A program made the position numbers and the translations under genes. Below, piece by piece: positions 1 through 8,328 of a stretch of DNA of 64,000 bases. Positions within the stretch are counted from its first letter, which is position 1. Each line of letters begins with the position of its first letter. The stretch is from NCBI GenBank assembly GCA_937967505.1, contig CALCJM010000064.1:1-64000 (forward strand), written 5' to 3'. Origin of the DNA: an uncultured Pirellulaceae bacterium (GTDB lineage: Bacteria; Planctomycetota; Planctomycetia; Pirellulales; Pirellulaceae). Under the pieces are notes generated by a model. It saw only the letters and a program-made list of their open reading frames with translations. It did no database searches and had not been told where the DNA came from.

Positions 1-1
1 C

Positions 2-775
2 GATGAAGTTCAATGGAAGAAAGGCCACAAGTATCAAACGCTGGTCTATCAGATCGATCAACATCAAAAACGCCTGTTGTGGATCGGCCCCGATCGCACA
101 GCCAAGACGTTGCTGCGATTCTTTCGCGTCTTGGGAAAAGATCGCACCAAGAAGTTGCAATTCATCTGCAGCGATATGTGGCAAGCCTACTTGAAAGTGA
201 TCGCCAAGAAAGCGCCTCAAGCGATTCACGTCCTCGACCGATTTCACGTGGTGCAAAAGCTTGGCAAAGCGATCGACAAGGTGCGTGCTGCTGAGGTCAA
301 GCAACTCAAGGCTGACGGTTATGAGGAAGTCTTGAAAGGTGGGCGTTGGTTATTGCTGAAGCGTCCCGAGAATCTCAGCGACAAGCAGGCCATCAAGCTG
401 AGCCAGCTGCTGCAATACAACCTCAAGAGTGTTCGCAGCTATTTGATGAAAGAAGACTTTCAGCAGTTCTGGACATACCAGTATCCGGCCCGCGCTGGAA
501 AGTTTCTCGACGCTTGGTGCACGCGCGCGATGCGCAGCAAGCTTGAACCTATGAAAGCAGTCGCCCGAACGCTACGTTCCAAACGAGAGTTGTTATTGAA
601 CTGGTTTCGCGCTGAGGGCAAGCTATCTTCGGGCATTGTCGAGGGTTTCAACAATAAAGTAAAACTGGTTACCAGAAAGTCCTATGGGCTAAGAACTCAA
701 AATGCCTATGAAACCACGCTATATCACAATTTAGGCGCGCTACCTGAACCAGAATTCACCCACAAATTCTTCTGA
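2..775 (+). mobile_element. ISL3-family-like transposase, C-terminal part (5' end cut by window edge)
   Basis: Open frame runs from the window edge (DEVQWKKGHKYQTLVYQIDQHQKRLLWIGPDRTAKTL...) through CSDMWQAYLKVI, HVLDRFHVVQKLGKAIDKVR and GIVEGFNNKVKLVTRKSYGLRT, the typical ISL3/DDE transposase C-terminal pattern. Confidence 0.88.
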
Positions 776-781
776 CGAGGC

Positions 782-1681
782 TTAAAAAATAACAGGCGTG
801 CCGGATGATCCAGCATGCCTGCTCAATTGCCAGCTCTCGTTAGGCATCAGTTCGCTTCTATCGCCTGCTGGATGCCGGTTGGATGCCGGTTGGTTCTGCT
901 GATACTGTTGGAATTGGTTTCCTTGACTACTTGGTGCTTGAGGTTGGGTTGTCCCTGGCAATCTCTGTCGAAAACCTCGCTGAGTTCCATTGCCAGCATG
1001 TCTGGATGGTGAAGCCGTCGCGCCAAGACTGTTAAGCTTGACTGAAACCGTCCCCGATCGTGTTACTGCTACTAACGCTTTCTTGAAAGTCGGCCGATTG
1101 TTGAAGCCGATCGCTTTGAAGTTACTCAAGCCAATGGGCTCTTTGGGCATGCCGATGAAGCTCTTGTCGATGAACTTGTTGCTGTTGAGATCGTGCACTA
1201 CAACCACCGCATAATTTCTAGGCTTGATGTTCTTAAAAGTATGGGTTGGATTTCCAGGGGCAATTCGAGCAAGATAATCAGCCTGTTTGAGCTTGTCTGG
1301 AAAAGAAGCCTCCTTGCTGTGAAGGGCAATAATGATTTCGCCCTGTTGTGCAACGACATCTGTGACCTGAACGTTTAGTGTAACGCCACCGCCTTGAGTC
1401 GGCGAAAGCAGATCCGCTTGCCGTGAAATCATACCATTCTGAGTACGATTTGATTGGCCTTGTTGCAATTGACCTTGAGACCACCGTTGCGTCGTGGATT
1501 GCGCACGTCGCTTCGATCCATCAGCTGGCTGGCTTCCCGGCAGGCGGTACACAGGCTGATTGGTAACGGGGTGCTCAATGATCGGTTGACTGTTCTGCTG
1601 TTGTGTTTGCTGAGCTTCAGCCCAAGAGCAGAACGCCAGCAACAACCCCATCGCGAAAACGAATTCTCTTCTTGTGTTCAT
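782..1681 (-). CDS. Secreted DUF2141-like protein
   Basis: Start MNTRREFVFAMGLLLAFCSWAEAQ gives a signal peptide; core VTDVVAQQGEIIIALHSKEASFP...YAVVVVHDLNSNKFIDKSFIGMPKEPIGLSN resembles DUF2141. The ORF track starts at 1723; 1681 is preferred. Confidence 0.7.
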   Translation of the reverse strand: MNTRREFVFAMGLLLAFCSWAEAQQTQQQNSQPIIEHPVTNQPVYRLPGSQPADGSKRRAQSTTQRWSQGQLQQGQSNRTQNGMISRQADLLSPTQGGGVTLNVQVTDVVAQQGEIIIALHSKEASFPDKLKQADYLARIAPGNPTHTFKNIKPRNYAVVVVHDLNSNKFIDKSFIGMPKEPIGLSNFKAIGFNNRPTFKKALVAVTRSGTVSVKLNSLGATASPSRHAGNGTQRGFRQRLPGTTQPQAPSSQGNQFQQYQQNQPASNRHPAGDRSELMPNESWQLSRHAGSSGTPVIF

Positions 1682-1745
1682 TATTTGTTCCTTGAAAAAC
1701 CTGAGTTCCGTCGGCGCATTCACCGTACCAGCAATCCATTGGGTT

Positions 1746-1765
1746 TAATGACTGTGGAGTCATTA
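1746..1765. promoter_or_regulatory. Operator-like palindrome 1 (TAATGACT-GTGG-AGTCATTA)
   Basis: Perfect 8-bp inverted arms with 4-bp spacer; related copies at 1773, 1881, 2245 and 2616. Confidence 0.65.
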
Positions 1766-1772
1766 CGGGCAA

Positions 1773-1792
1773 TAGTGACCGGCGAGTCACTA
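1773..1792. promoter_or_regulatory. Operator-like palindrome 2 (TAGTGACCGGCGAGTCACTA)
   Basis: 7-bp arms TAGTGAC/GTCACTA separated by 6 bp, same spacing as copy 1. Confidence 0.6.
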
Positions 1793-1880
1793 AAATGCAA
1801 GGTTGAATGGCAGTTTTCCAAACCTAACGGCTAGCAAGGCCAGATTTGCTATCAGCCTTCAAAAAAAATCCACTTGGCGT

Positions 1881-1900
1881 TAATGACTGTTCGGTCATTA
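1881..1900. promoter_or_regulatory. Operator-like palindrome 3 (TAATGACTGTTCGGTCATTA)
   Basis: Arms TAATGAC/GTCATTA with 6-bp centre. Confidence 0.65.
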
Positions 1901-2244
1901 TGACGATCTGCCTGTTAGTTGGTGCTCAAAGGAGAATTTGCCATGCCACATGAAAAATGTTCATTCGTTCCGTTCGGCTACTTCTACCTTTGTTTACTAC
2001 TTGCAAGTTCGGCGGGTTGCTGAGCAGCATTCTCTCAATCCCAACAGCTAGGCGTCTCCCGCAGTTCCGACTCGCGAACCATTTTGCATTCATCTGACAT
2101 GTTGTACCGGAAGGCTCGAAGGCGAGAGCTTCAAAAACGTTTGCCAATGAGCATTGATTTGCTTGATCCAGAGAGCCCACTTTTAAATTCGATTGCCGCA
2201 CTTCCTTACACGTTTTTTTTAATCCTGTCGGTTAATGCTGTCGT

Positions 2245-2264
2245 TAATGACCGGTTGGTCATTT
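2245..2264. promoter_or_regulatory. Operator-like palindrome 4 (TAATGACCGGTTGGTCATTT)
   Basis: Arms AATGACC/GGTCATT with GGTT spacer. Confidence 0.65.
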
Positions 2265-2615
2265 ATGCCCGATGGACTTGCTGGTTTGCAAACACCGGAA
2301 AACAACTCGGTACCAATGGCCGAACAAATGGATTTTGGCGGCCCAGACTGGGTAAGACAAAACCGCGAATACGTGGTTCAGCGAACAGTCTCGAATGCCA
2401 AGAATAACGTGCATCGCTTACTCGTTTTTCGTTCTTAATTGCCGCTCGTAAAAACTGAAATGCTGAAACTTGAAAGCAAGCAACCTTGATTTGAAATTCT
2501 GCCCGAGCATTCGACTCACGTCTTTCCCGATTCAACAGCTCAACAGTTCTGGGTTGGCTACCGTGGATACGTTGAACCGTTTGTCGAGACAACTTCTGAA
2601 ATATAAGCTAGTAAT

Positions 2616-2635
2616 CCATGACGCCTTAGTCATTC
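2616..2635. promoter_or_regulatory. Operator-like palindrome 5 (CCATGACGCCTTAGTCATTC)
   Basis: Arms ATGAC/GTCAT with 6-bp centre; 62 bp upstream of the ATG at 2697. Confidence 0.55.
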
Positions 2636-2696
2636 GTTTAACTAACCCAAACGAGAGAACGTATCGTTCCATCGTTGCACCCCGCAGAGAGTCTTA

Positions 2697-3683
2697 ATGA
2701 ATATTTTGATCGTACACGCTCATCACGAGCCAAAAAGTTTTTCGTCATCATTGGCTAACCAAGCCGAATTGACTCTCCGTGCTGCGGGGCATGATGTCGA
2801 AATTTCTGACTTGCATGCTATGAATTTCGACCCAGTGTCGAGCCGCAAGAACTTCGTCAGCGTCAAAGAGCCAGGGTACTTGAAGCAACAGGCCGAGGAA
2901 TCACACGCATCAAAAGTGGGAGGATTCGCTCCCGAGATCGAAGCAGAGATCCAAAAACTCGAAACTGCGGACGCGATTATATTCAGTTTTCCTCTGTGGT
3001 GGTTCGGTATGCCAGCCATTCTAAAGGGCTGGTGCGACCGTGTGCTTGCCTCTGGACGAGTCTATGGGGGGCCACAACTTTATGAAAACGGAGTTGGTAA
3101 AAGTGTAAAACGTGGAATCATCTTGATGACCACTGGAGGAGGCCCATCCGTCTACAGTGGCTGGGGTGTGAACCCTGCAATGGATACCATTCTCGCGCCA
3201 GTTCAACATGGGGTTTTTTGGTTCAACGGCATCAAGCCGCTGGAGCCGTTTGTCGCCTGGTCGCCAGCCCATTTGGAAAATGAAGAGCGAGTCCAAATTC
3301 TTGAGTCCTTGGACAGCAGACTGAAGAAACTCTTTGATGAACAGCCGATTGACCTGCCACCCATAGCCGATTTTCCCAACTGGGGCTTGGACATCAAGAA
3401 TCGCTATGTAGTTGTCGTAACACTGAAGAAAGAACCAGATGAACGATTCCATGAGCTTGTACACGCAGAGCAAGCCTTGCTCGCGAAATGGAAGCGACAA
3501 GGAAAGTTGATCGAGTTTAGCCTCGGCAACATGGACCAAACGGAATGGCGAGCCTTCTTGACTTTTCGTGCAAGCAACCGCAGCGAAGTGACGGCTTCGT
3601 TACCGGAACTTCCCCTAAACGAATACTTCGATTTTTCGATAACGGAACTTGCTAGGCCAAACTATTTGGAAAACAACCAATAA
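2697..3683 (+). CDS. NAD(P)H dehydrogenase (quinone)-type flavodoxin-fold protein with C-terminal muconolactone-isomerase/YCII-like domain
   Basis: MNILIVHAHHEPKSFSSSLANQA...FSFPLWWFGMPAILKGWCDRVLASGRVYG is NQO-like; C-terminus NRYVVVVTLKKEPDERFHELVHAEQALLAKWKRQGKLIEF...LPLNEYFDFSITELA is a separate small domain. Confidence 0.82.
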   Translation: MNILIVHAHHEPKSFSSSLANQAELTLRAAGHDVEISDLHAMNFDPVSSRKNFVSVKEPGYLKQQAEESHASKVGGFAPEIEAEIQKLETADAIIFSFPLWWFGMPAILKGWCDRVLASGRVYGGPQLYENGVGKSVKRGIILMTTGGGPSVYSGWGVNPAMDTILAPVQHGVFWFNGIKPLEPFVAWSPAHLENEERVQILESLDSRLKKLFDEQPIDLPPIADFPNWGLDIKNRYVVVVTLKKEPDERFHELVHAEQALLAKWKRQGKLIEFSLGNMDQTEWRAFLTFRASNRSEVTASLPELPLNEYFDFSITELARPNYLENNQ

Positions 3684-3728
3684 GCTTTAATCCAACAAAC
3701 AAATATCAAATTTATCAAGGAAGCAGAT

Positions 3729-4223
3729 ATGGATACGGTTGCACGAGAATTCTACGATGCATTTCAAAAAGGCGAATTCGACCGTTTTGACGCGATTGTC
3801 CACCCGGACGTCGTTACAAACAGTTCCGCGAGCTTCGGCAACAAAGGAATTGACGCCTTGAAGGGCTGGGCTGGCGCCTTCCTGCCAGCATTTGCGCCTC
3901 GCATCGACTTGGTCGATGAAATTAACGCGGTCGATGAACATGGCAACGGTCGGGCCGTTGCGACCATTAACTTAAATTGGAAACACGTTGGTGATTTCTT
4001 TGGCCTCAGCCCATCAGGTAGGACGGGAACGTCGATCGAAAACCTAATAATGACGATCAAGGGAAATAAAATCGTTCGTCTTGAGGTGGCGGACACAACT
4101 TTGGATTTGGTGATCTACATGCATGAACGCGGATGGGTTTTTCCTCAGAACATTCGGCCCGAACCAATTGTAAAAGGAGTCGAAAGGCATGCCTCCGCCG
4201 GCCTCGTTGACCTGCGCGAATAG
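3729..4223 (+). CDS. SnoaL-like / NTF2-fold ester cyclase family protein
   Basis: ARE FYDAF..DRFDAIVHPDVV...W..FLPAF....D.VDEI pattern with F..G.SPSGRTG; typical SnoaL-like length and order. Confidence 0.72.
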   Translation: MDTVAREFYDAFQKGEFDRFDAIVHPDVVTNSSASFGNKGIDALKGWAGAFLPAFAPRIDLVDEINAVDEHGNGRAVATINLNWKHVGDFFGLSPSGRTGTSIENLIMTIKGNKIVRLEVADTTLDLVIYMHERGWVFPQNIRPEPIVKGVERHASAGLVDLRE

Positions 4224-4410
4224 CCTTCCGTTGCCTGGCGCCTTTTGCGAAAGACTCAATGGGAATGAACCCATCAAAACAGTTTTCCCATCGGCTAGAA
4301 ACTGCAATGCTAGGTTGCGGCAGGCACATTGTTAGAATAGCAGCTATTGCAATCTCTTCAGCTAGGCCACAGAGCTGATTGCTGACTCTTTGATAGCTTG
4401 CCTACGCTAG

Positions 4411-4905
4411 CCAACGAATGTTTCTGCGAAAGACGAACTAAGAGCTAGTGGGATGGCCGGGGAAGCAGCGTGTTCTAAGCATCGTCGGGAGGATTCTTTA
4501 CCGGTTCATGCTTCACTTGCGGAGCAATTACAGGGATGGTTGTTGGAGGCTGGCCCAGGGCGAGTGCTGTTTCCTAAATTGGCCAAACGCAAAACATTTG
4601 AGATGATGGAGAAGGATCTAGGCTTTGCAGGCATCGAATACAAGAACGCTGACTGCGATGCAGACTTTCATGCGTTGCGTCACACGTTTATCAGTCAGCT
4701 GCTGAGTGGCGGTGCTACGGTTATTGAGACCAAGAATCTGGCCAGGCACTCAGACGTTCAAACGACTATGCGATATTCTCATGTTCAGCAGGACCAGCAG
4801 CGTGCCGCTATCAGCAAACTTGATTTTGAGGCCACTTGGCTGTCACAGCCTGTAATTAAGGGGCAACGCAACGAATCCGACAGCCAAAGTCGCTTTGGGC
4901 AATGA
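4411..4905 (+). pseudogene. Tyrosine recombinase / phage integrase, C-terminal catalytic fragment
   Basis: HALRHTFISQLLSGGATVIETKNLARHSDVQTTMRYSHVQ carries the HxxR...H...Y integrase motifs. In-frame stop at 4408 and no N-terminal SAM-like domain, so truncated. Confidence 0.75.
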
Positions 4906-4966
4906 GACAGCGGACAATGTCAGTGTGTGTCATTAAATGGCAACGGTTCCGATGCTTACATTAGAG

Positions 4967-5048
4967 CGGAGGACACGGGGGTCGAACCCGCAACCCCGTG
5001 AGGGGCAATTGATTTCGAATCAACCTGCTAGCCATTCGCTTATCCTCC
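4967..5048 (-). tRNA. tRNA-Ser (anticodon CGA)
   Basis: Reverse complement GGAGGAT...GTTGATTCGAAATCAAT...(long variable arm CCCCTCACGGGG)...GCGGGTTCGACCCCCGT GTCCTCC G; 7-bp acceptor, anticodon loop TTCGAAA, canonical T-arm. Confidence 0.92.
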
Positions 5049-5291
5049 TCTTGGGCCTCAAGACTGCCCGTTTCAAATGCGATTCGCACTCGAGAGCACC
5101 AGTCTAATCTGAGGTGTGCTTGCCCGGAAGTGTTGATGCCGGTTTTTCAGAAAGGTTCACGCTCGCCATCTGGTTCTGATAATCCGCAAACTGTGTTTGT
5201 CCAACGGTAAATCAGTTGTCAATAGAAGAACCGAAGGCCTAACCGGTTTGATTCGCGGCACAAGAAAAAAGGGGGCTCAACGCTTACCCAG

Positions 5292-5618
5292 ATGATAGAA
5301 TTCAGAACGCATGCCACGATTTCACATTTATTCCGAGTCCCAATGTCAGTTCTTCAAACTTGGATTGTATTGTTACTGGTCGTCAGCCCAATCAGCTTTC
5401 TGGCTTACGGCTGGGACAAACGGCAAGCACAAAAAAATGGCTGGCGAGTTCCCGAGAAAACACTGCACTCGATCGACGCGCTGGGAGGCTGGCCCGGCGG
5501 ATTATGCGCTCAACAAATCTTCCGGCACAAAACCCGAAAGAGTGTATTTCAGGTCAAATTCTGGCTAACGGTCGTGCTGCACATCGTTGGCATCCTGATG
5601 ATTGTCAACCAAGCCTGA
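5292..5618 (+). CDS. DUF1294 membrane protein
   Basis: AYGWDKRQAQKNGWRVPEKTLHSIDALGGWPGGLCAQQIFRHKTRKSVFQVKFW is the DUF1294 signature. The start may be the ATG at 5343 (MSVLQTW). Confidence 0.88.
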   Translation: MIEFRTHATISHLFRVPMSVLQTWIVLLLVVSPISFLAYGWDKRQAQKNGWRVPEKTLHSIDALGGWPGGLCAQQIFRHKTRKSVFQVKFWLTVVLHIVGILMIVNQA

Positions 5619-5734
5619 CCGAAGGCAAGCTGGAGCGCACACAACATTGCCAGAATGTTGCCGGGCTCGACAGAATGTGGGGCCCGCGGATTTGATCCAA
5701 CGCCAGACGATGTTAGTTACTTTCAAGAAGCCAC

Positions 5735-5767
5735 AAAAAAAGACCAGCCTGAAGACTGGTCTTTTTT
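5735..5767. terminator. Bidirectional intrinsic terminator between convergent genes
   Basis: AAAAAAGACCAG-CCTGAAG-ACTGGTCTTTTTT inverted repeat flanked by A and T tracts. Confidence 0.88.
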
Positions 5768-5820
5768 AATATGAATCTGAATCACCAACTGCATTTCCAG
5801 CAATTAGGACTTCAAGTCCC

Positions 5821-6579
5821 TTAGCTTGCATTCATCTTGCGACGACGCTTGCAAAGCAATCCGCCAATGGCTCCCAAGGCCAGCATCAGCGAGCCTGGCT
5901 CAGGAACAGCGGCAGGGCCTTGAAAGTTAAGTGTCACGCCTGTGAAGGATCCGACCTCACGTTCCAAGCGATCTTCAATTCGGAACTCCCACGTTCCCGC
6001 AGTCGTCTGACCAGCAAACGCGTCGGCCAACGAAAGTTCGGCTCCGCTTTCGGCAACCGCTGAGTATGAACTCTGTAGTGTTTCGGCGAATGTAGACGCG
6101 GTCAATTGAGTTGCTTGGGAGACCGGGATGTTGAACAAAGTATTGTCGTTATCCGCAACCGACCAGATATTCTGAGGGTTACTGGCGTTGGTTGGATCAG
6201 CATCGCGCGAAACAAAGGTGTAGTTCCCAGCGAAATTTGAACTGTTGCCCGGTCCAATTCCGTCGCGGCTGATGCGATTGAACAATGTTGTGGAAGCCAG
6301 CGTTGTATTGCCTGGCCCGACCTTACGGAGGGTGGCTACCAAGTCGCCGACCCAAGTGTGATTCAGGCCCTCAATGGTTACCGAAACGTCCCGAATCAAT
6401 TCGTTTTCGACGATGTTGATGGTGCGGGGAACGCTCGTCGCCATGCCGTTGAAATCGGGAATGTTCGACAGAGTTCCGTTTTGAGTGTCGCGCTGGTTTA
6501 GAACATCAGCATCGACAGAACCAATCAGGACCAATGAGCCCAAGGCAATGGCACTGGTTTGCAGCAACCTTTTAATCAT
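5821..6579 (-). CDS. PEP-CTERM sorting domain protein with P/homB-like domain
   Basis: Start MIKRLLQTSAIALGSLVLIG; C-terminus VPEPGSLMLALGAIGGLLCKRRRKMNAS; NHTWVGDLVATLRKVGPG and WEFRIEDRLEREVGSFTGVTLNF resemble the proprotein convertase P-domain. Confidence 0.85.
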   Translation of the reverse strand: MIKRLLQTSAIALGSLVLIGSVDADVLNQRDTQNGTLSNIPDFNGMATSVPRTINIVENELIRDVSVTIEGLNHTWVGDLVATLRKVGPGNTTLASTTLFNRISRDGIGPGNSSNFAGNYTFVSRDADPTNASNPQNIWSVADNDNTLFNIPVSQATQLTASTFAETLQSSYSAVAESGAELSLADAFAGQTTAGTWEFRIEDRLEREVGSFTGVTLNFQGPAAVPEPGSLMLALGAIGGLLCKRRRKMNAS

Positions 6580-6957
6580 GGTCAATCCTTTTATTAATCT
6601 AGGTGTGATTGCTTGTGTGCTGGGGAGGGGCTCCCCATTGATTAGAATTCGTAGAGTATAGGGATTGGGCAACCTCAGTCAACAGCTATGCTCTGTTGCA
6701 GCCGCTATCAATTGCTGCTGCAAATCATTGCATTGTGCTACGCCGCGCAGACCCGTTACCCGTGAACTTATTCGTATTTTCTCGAATATCGGCACTGAAC
6801 TCCTGAGAAACCAGGGAAAACCTGCAGAACCTGGCGCTCTGACCGAAAAGGCAGCGTGACTCAGGGTTTGATCAGCCCTTCGATTTCGCCCTGTTCTGCC
6901 CTGTCTGCCGAGTCTTCCCAAGGCTCTGTTTTGTCCAGCCTTGCGTTTGTTCTCAGG

Positions 6958-8250
6958 CTAATCTTGCGAAAACACGACCGAGGCAATCTGCCCGGTTGCC
7001 GAGAATCCCGTTTTGACCAGCGCCCGTTTCTGAAGCGCTCTTACCTGTGAGACCACGTTGACCGGGCAGTTTGGGTCGGCGCGGCTGAAGTTGATTGTCG
7101 GAGGAATGGCCCCTTGTTCAATTGCCAGCAGCCCGCCAATCAACTCCACGACAGAAGTGCCCGGTCCCAGATTTCCAAAGTTGCCCTTGTGGGCGGTCAC
7201 CGGCACATTTCCCAGCACGTTGTGGATTGCCTGAGCCTCCAAACGGTCTTCGTTGATGCTGCCACCGGCCGAGGCATTAACCAGTCCGATATCAGCCACC
7301 TTCATGCGTGCGTCCTGGATCGCCAGTGCCAGGCTTGATTCAATGGCTGCCTCTTTTGTGGTTTCTCCGTTTCCTTCGGGGCTATGGAACAGGCGCGACC
7401 AGCCTTTGAAATGCGAAAGGATCTTGGCCTTCCGTGCGAGTGCATGAGTTTTGCTTTCCAGCACCAACACCCCGGCACCTTCGCCGACGACCATTCCGTC
7501 ACGGGCCGCATCAAACGGGCGGCAGGCGGCGGCGGGAGCGTGAGTGTGTTGACTGAGCATATCGGTGCCCCGGTAGAGCATTGCCGTGAGTGCCATTTGC
7601 GAACCGGTTCCACCGGCCAGCACGACATCGGCGACCCCGCGTTTGATTAGCGATGCGGCTTCGATGATCGCCAGCAAACCGGACGCCGCCCCCTGACAGA
7701 TGGAATTGCTTGGCCCGCGCGCATCAGCGGCGATTGAGATATGCGATGCGGCCATATTGGGCAGATACTTCAACATCCACAGCGGTTGGATCTGGCGCAT
7801 CGCGAATTCCCCCCACCGATCGTGCTGGTAGTCGGAATCAACGATACAGCTGCGAAAGACACGCGCCACTTCAGCGGGGTCGGCGAAAAAAGTTTCGGTT
7901 CCCAATACCGTTGCAATGCGGTTGGGAGACACGGGATGCACGGTTGTCCCGTCTTCGTTGACCGTCCCGGTCAGCCCCGCCTGATCAGTGGCCATGGCTG
8001 CTGCGGCACAACCAAATTTAATGGGTTCGCACATGATCTTGAGCGCCTTACGTGGTTTGACGTATTGCTTGGCCTCAAAGTCCTTTACCGGAGCGCCGAT
8101 CCGCATCGGTAGATCCGTTTCCGCAAACGCATCAATGACATCGACGCCACTACGGCCTTCCAGCAACGCGCGAAAGAAATCGTCACGGCCAATTCCGACC
8201 GGACTGACAACGCCCATCCCTGTAACAACGACTTCGCAATCCGATTTCAT
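6958..8250 (-). CDS. Beta-ketoacyl-ACP synthase homologue with substituted catalytic triad (CLF-like)
   Basis: VVVTGMGVVSPVGIGRDDFF..., LPNMAASHISIAADARGPSNSICQGAASGLLAI, VVLAGGTGSQMA and PPTINF are KS-fold landmarks. Confidence 0.88.
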   Translation of the reverse strand: MKSDCEVVVTGMGVVSPVGIGRDDFFRALLEGRSGVDVIDAFAETDLPMRIGAPVKDFEAKQYVKPRKALKIMCEPIKFGCAAAAMATDQAGLTGTVNEDGTTVHPVSPNRIATVLGTETFFADPAEVARVFRSCIVDSDYQHDRWGEFAMRQIQPLWMLKYLPNMAASHISIAADARGPSNSICQGAASGLLAIIEAASLIKRGVADVVLAGGTGSQMALTAMLYRGTDMLSQHTHAPAAACRPFDAARDGMVVGEGAGVLVLESKTHALARKAKILSHFKGWSRLFHSPEGNGETTKEAAIESSLALAIQDARMKVADIGLVNASAGGSINEDRLEAQAIHNVLGNVPVTAHKGNFGNLGPGTSVVELIGGLLAIEQGAIPPTINFSRADPNCPVNVVSQVRALQKRALVKTGFSATGQIASVVFSQD

Positions 8251-8328
8251 TAAAACTCAAACGATCAATAGGTAATGGGCAACGGTTGGGAAAAATGAAA
8301 AGCAGTGGTGTGCGAATTGGAACAGGTT

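Noticed and set aside
2084-2407. 107-aa plus-strand ORF among the palindromes
   Set aside because: Translation is not protein-like and it spans an operator-like site; treated as noncoding.
3021-3539. 172-aa minus-strand ORF opposite the quinone reductase
   Set aside because: Antisense to a clear protein-coding gene; composition not protein-like.
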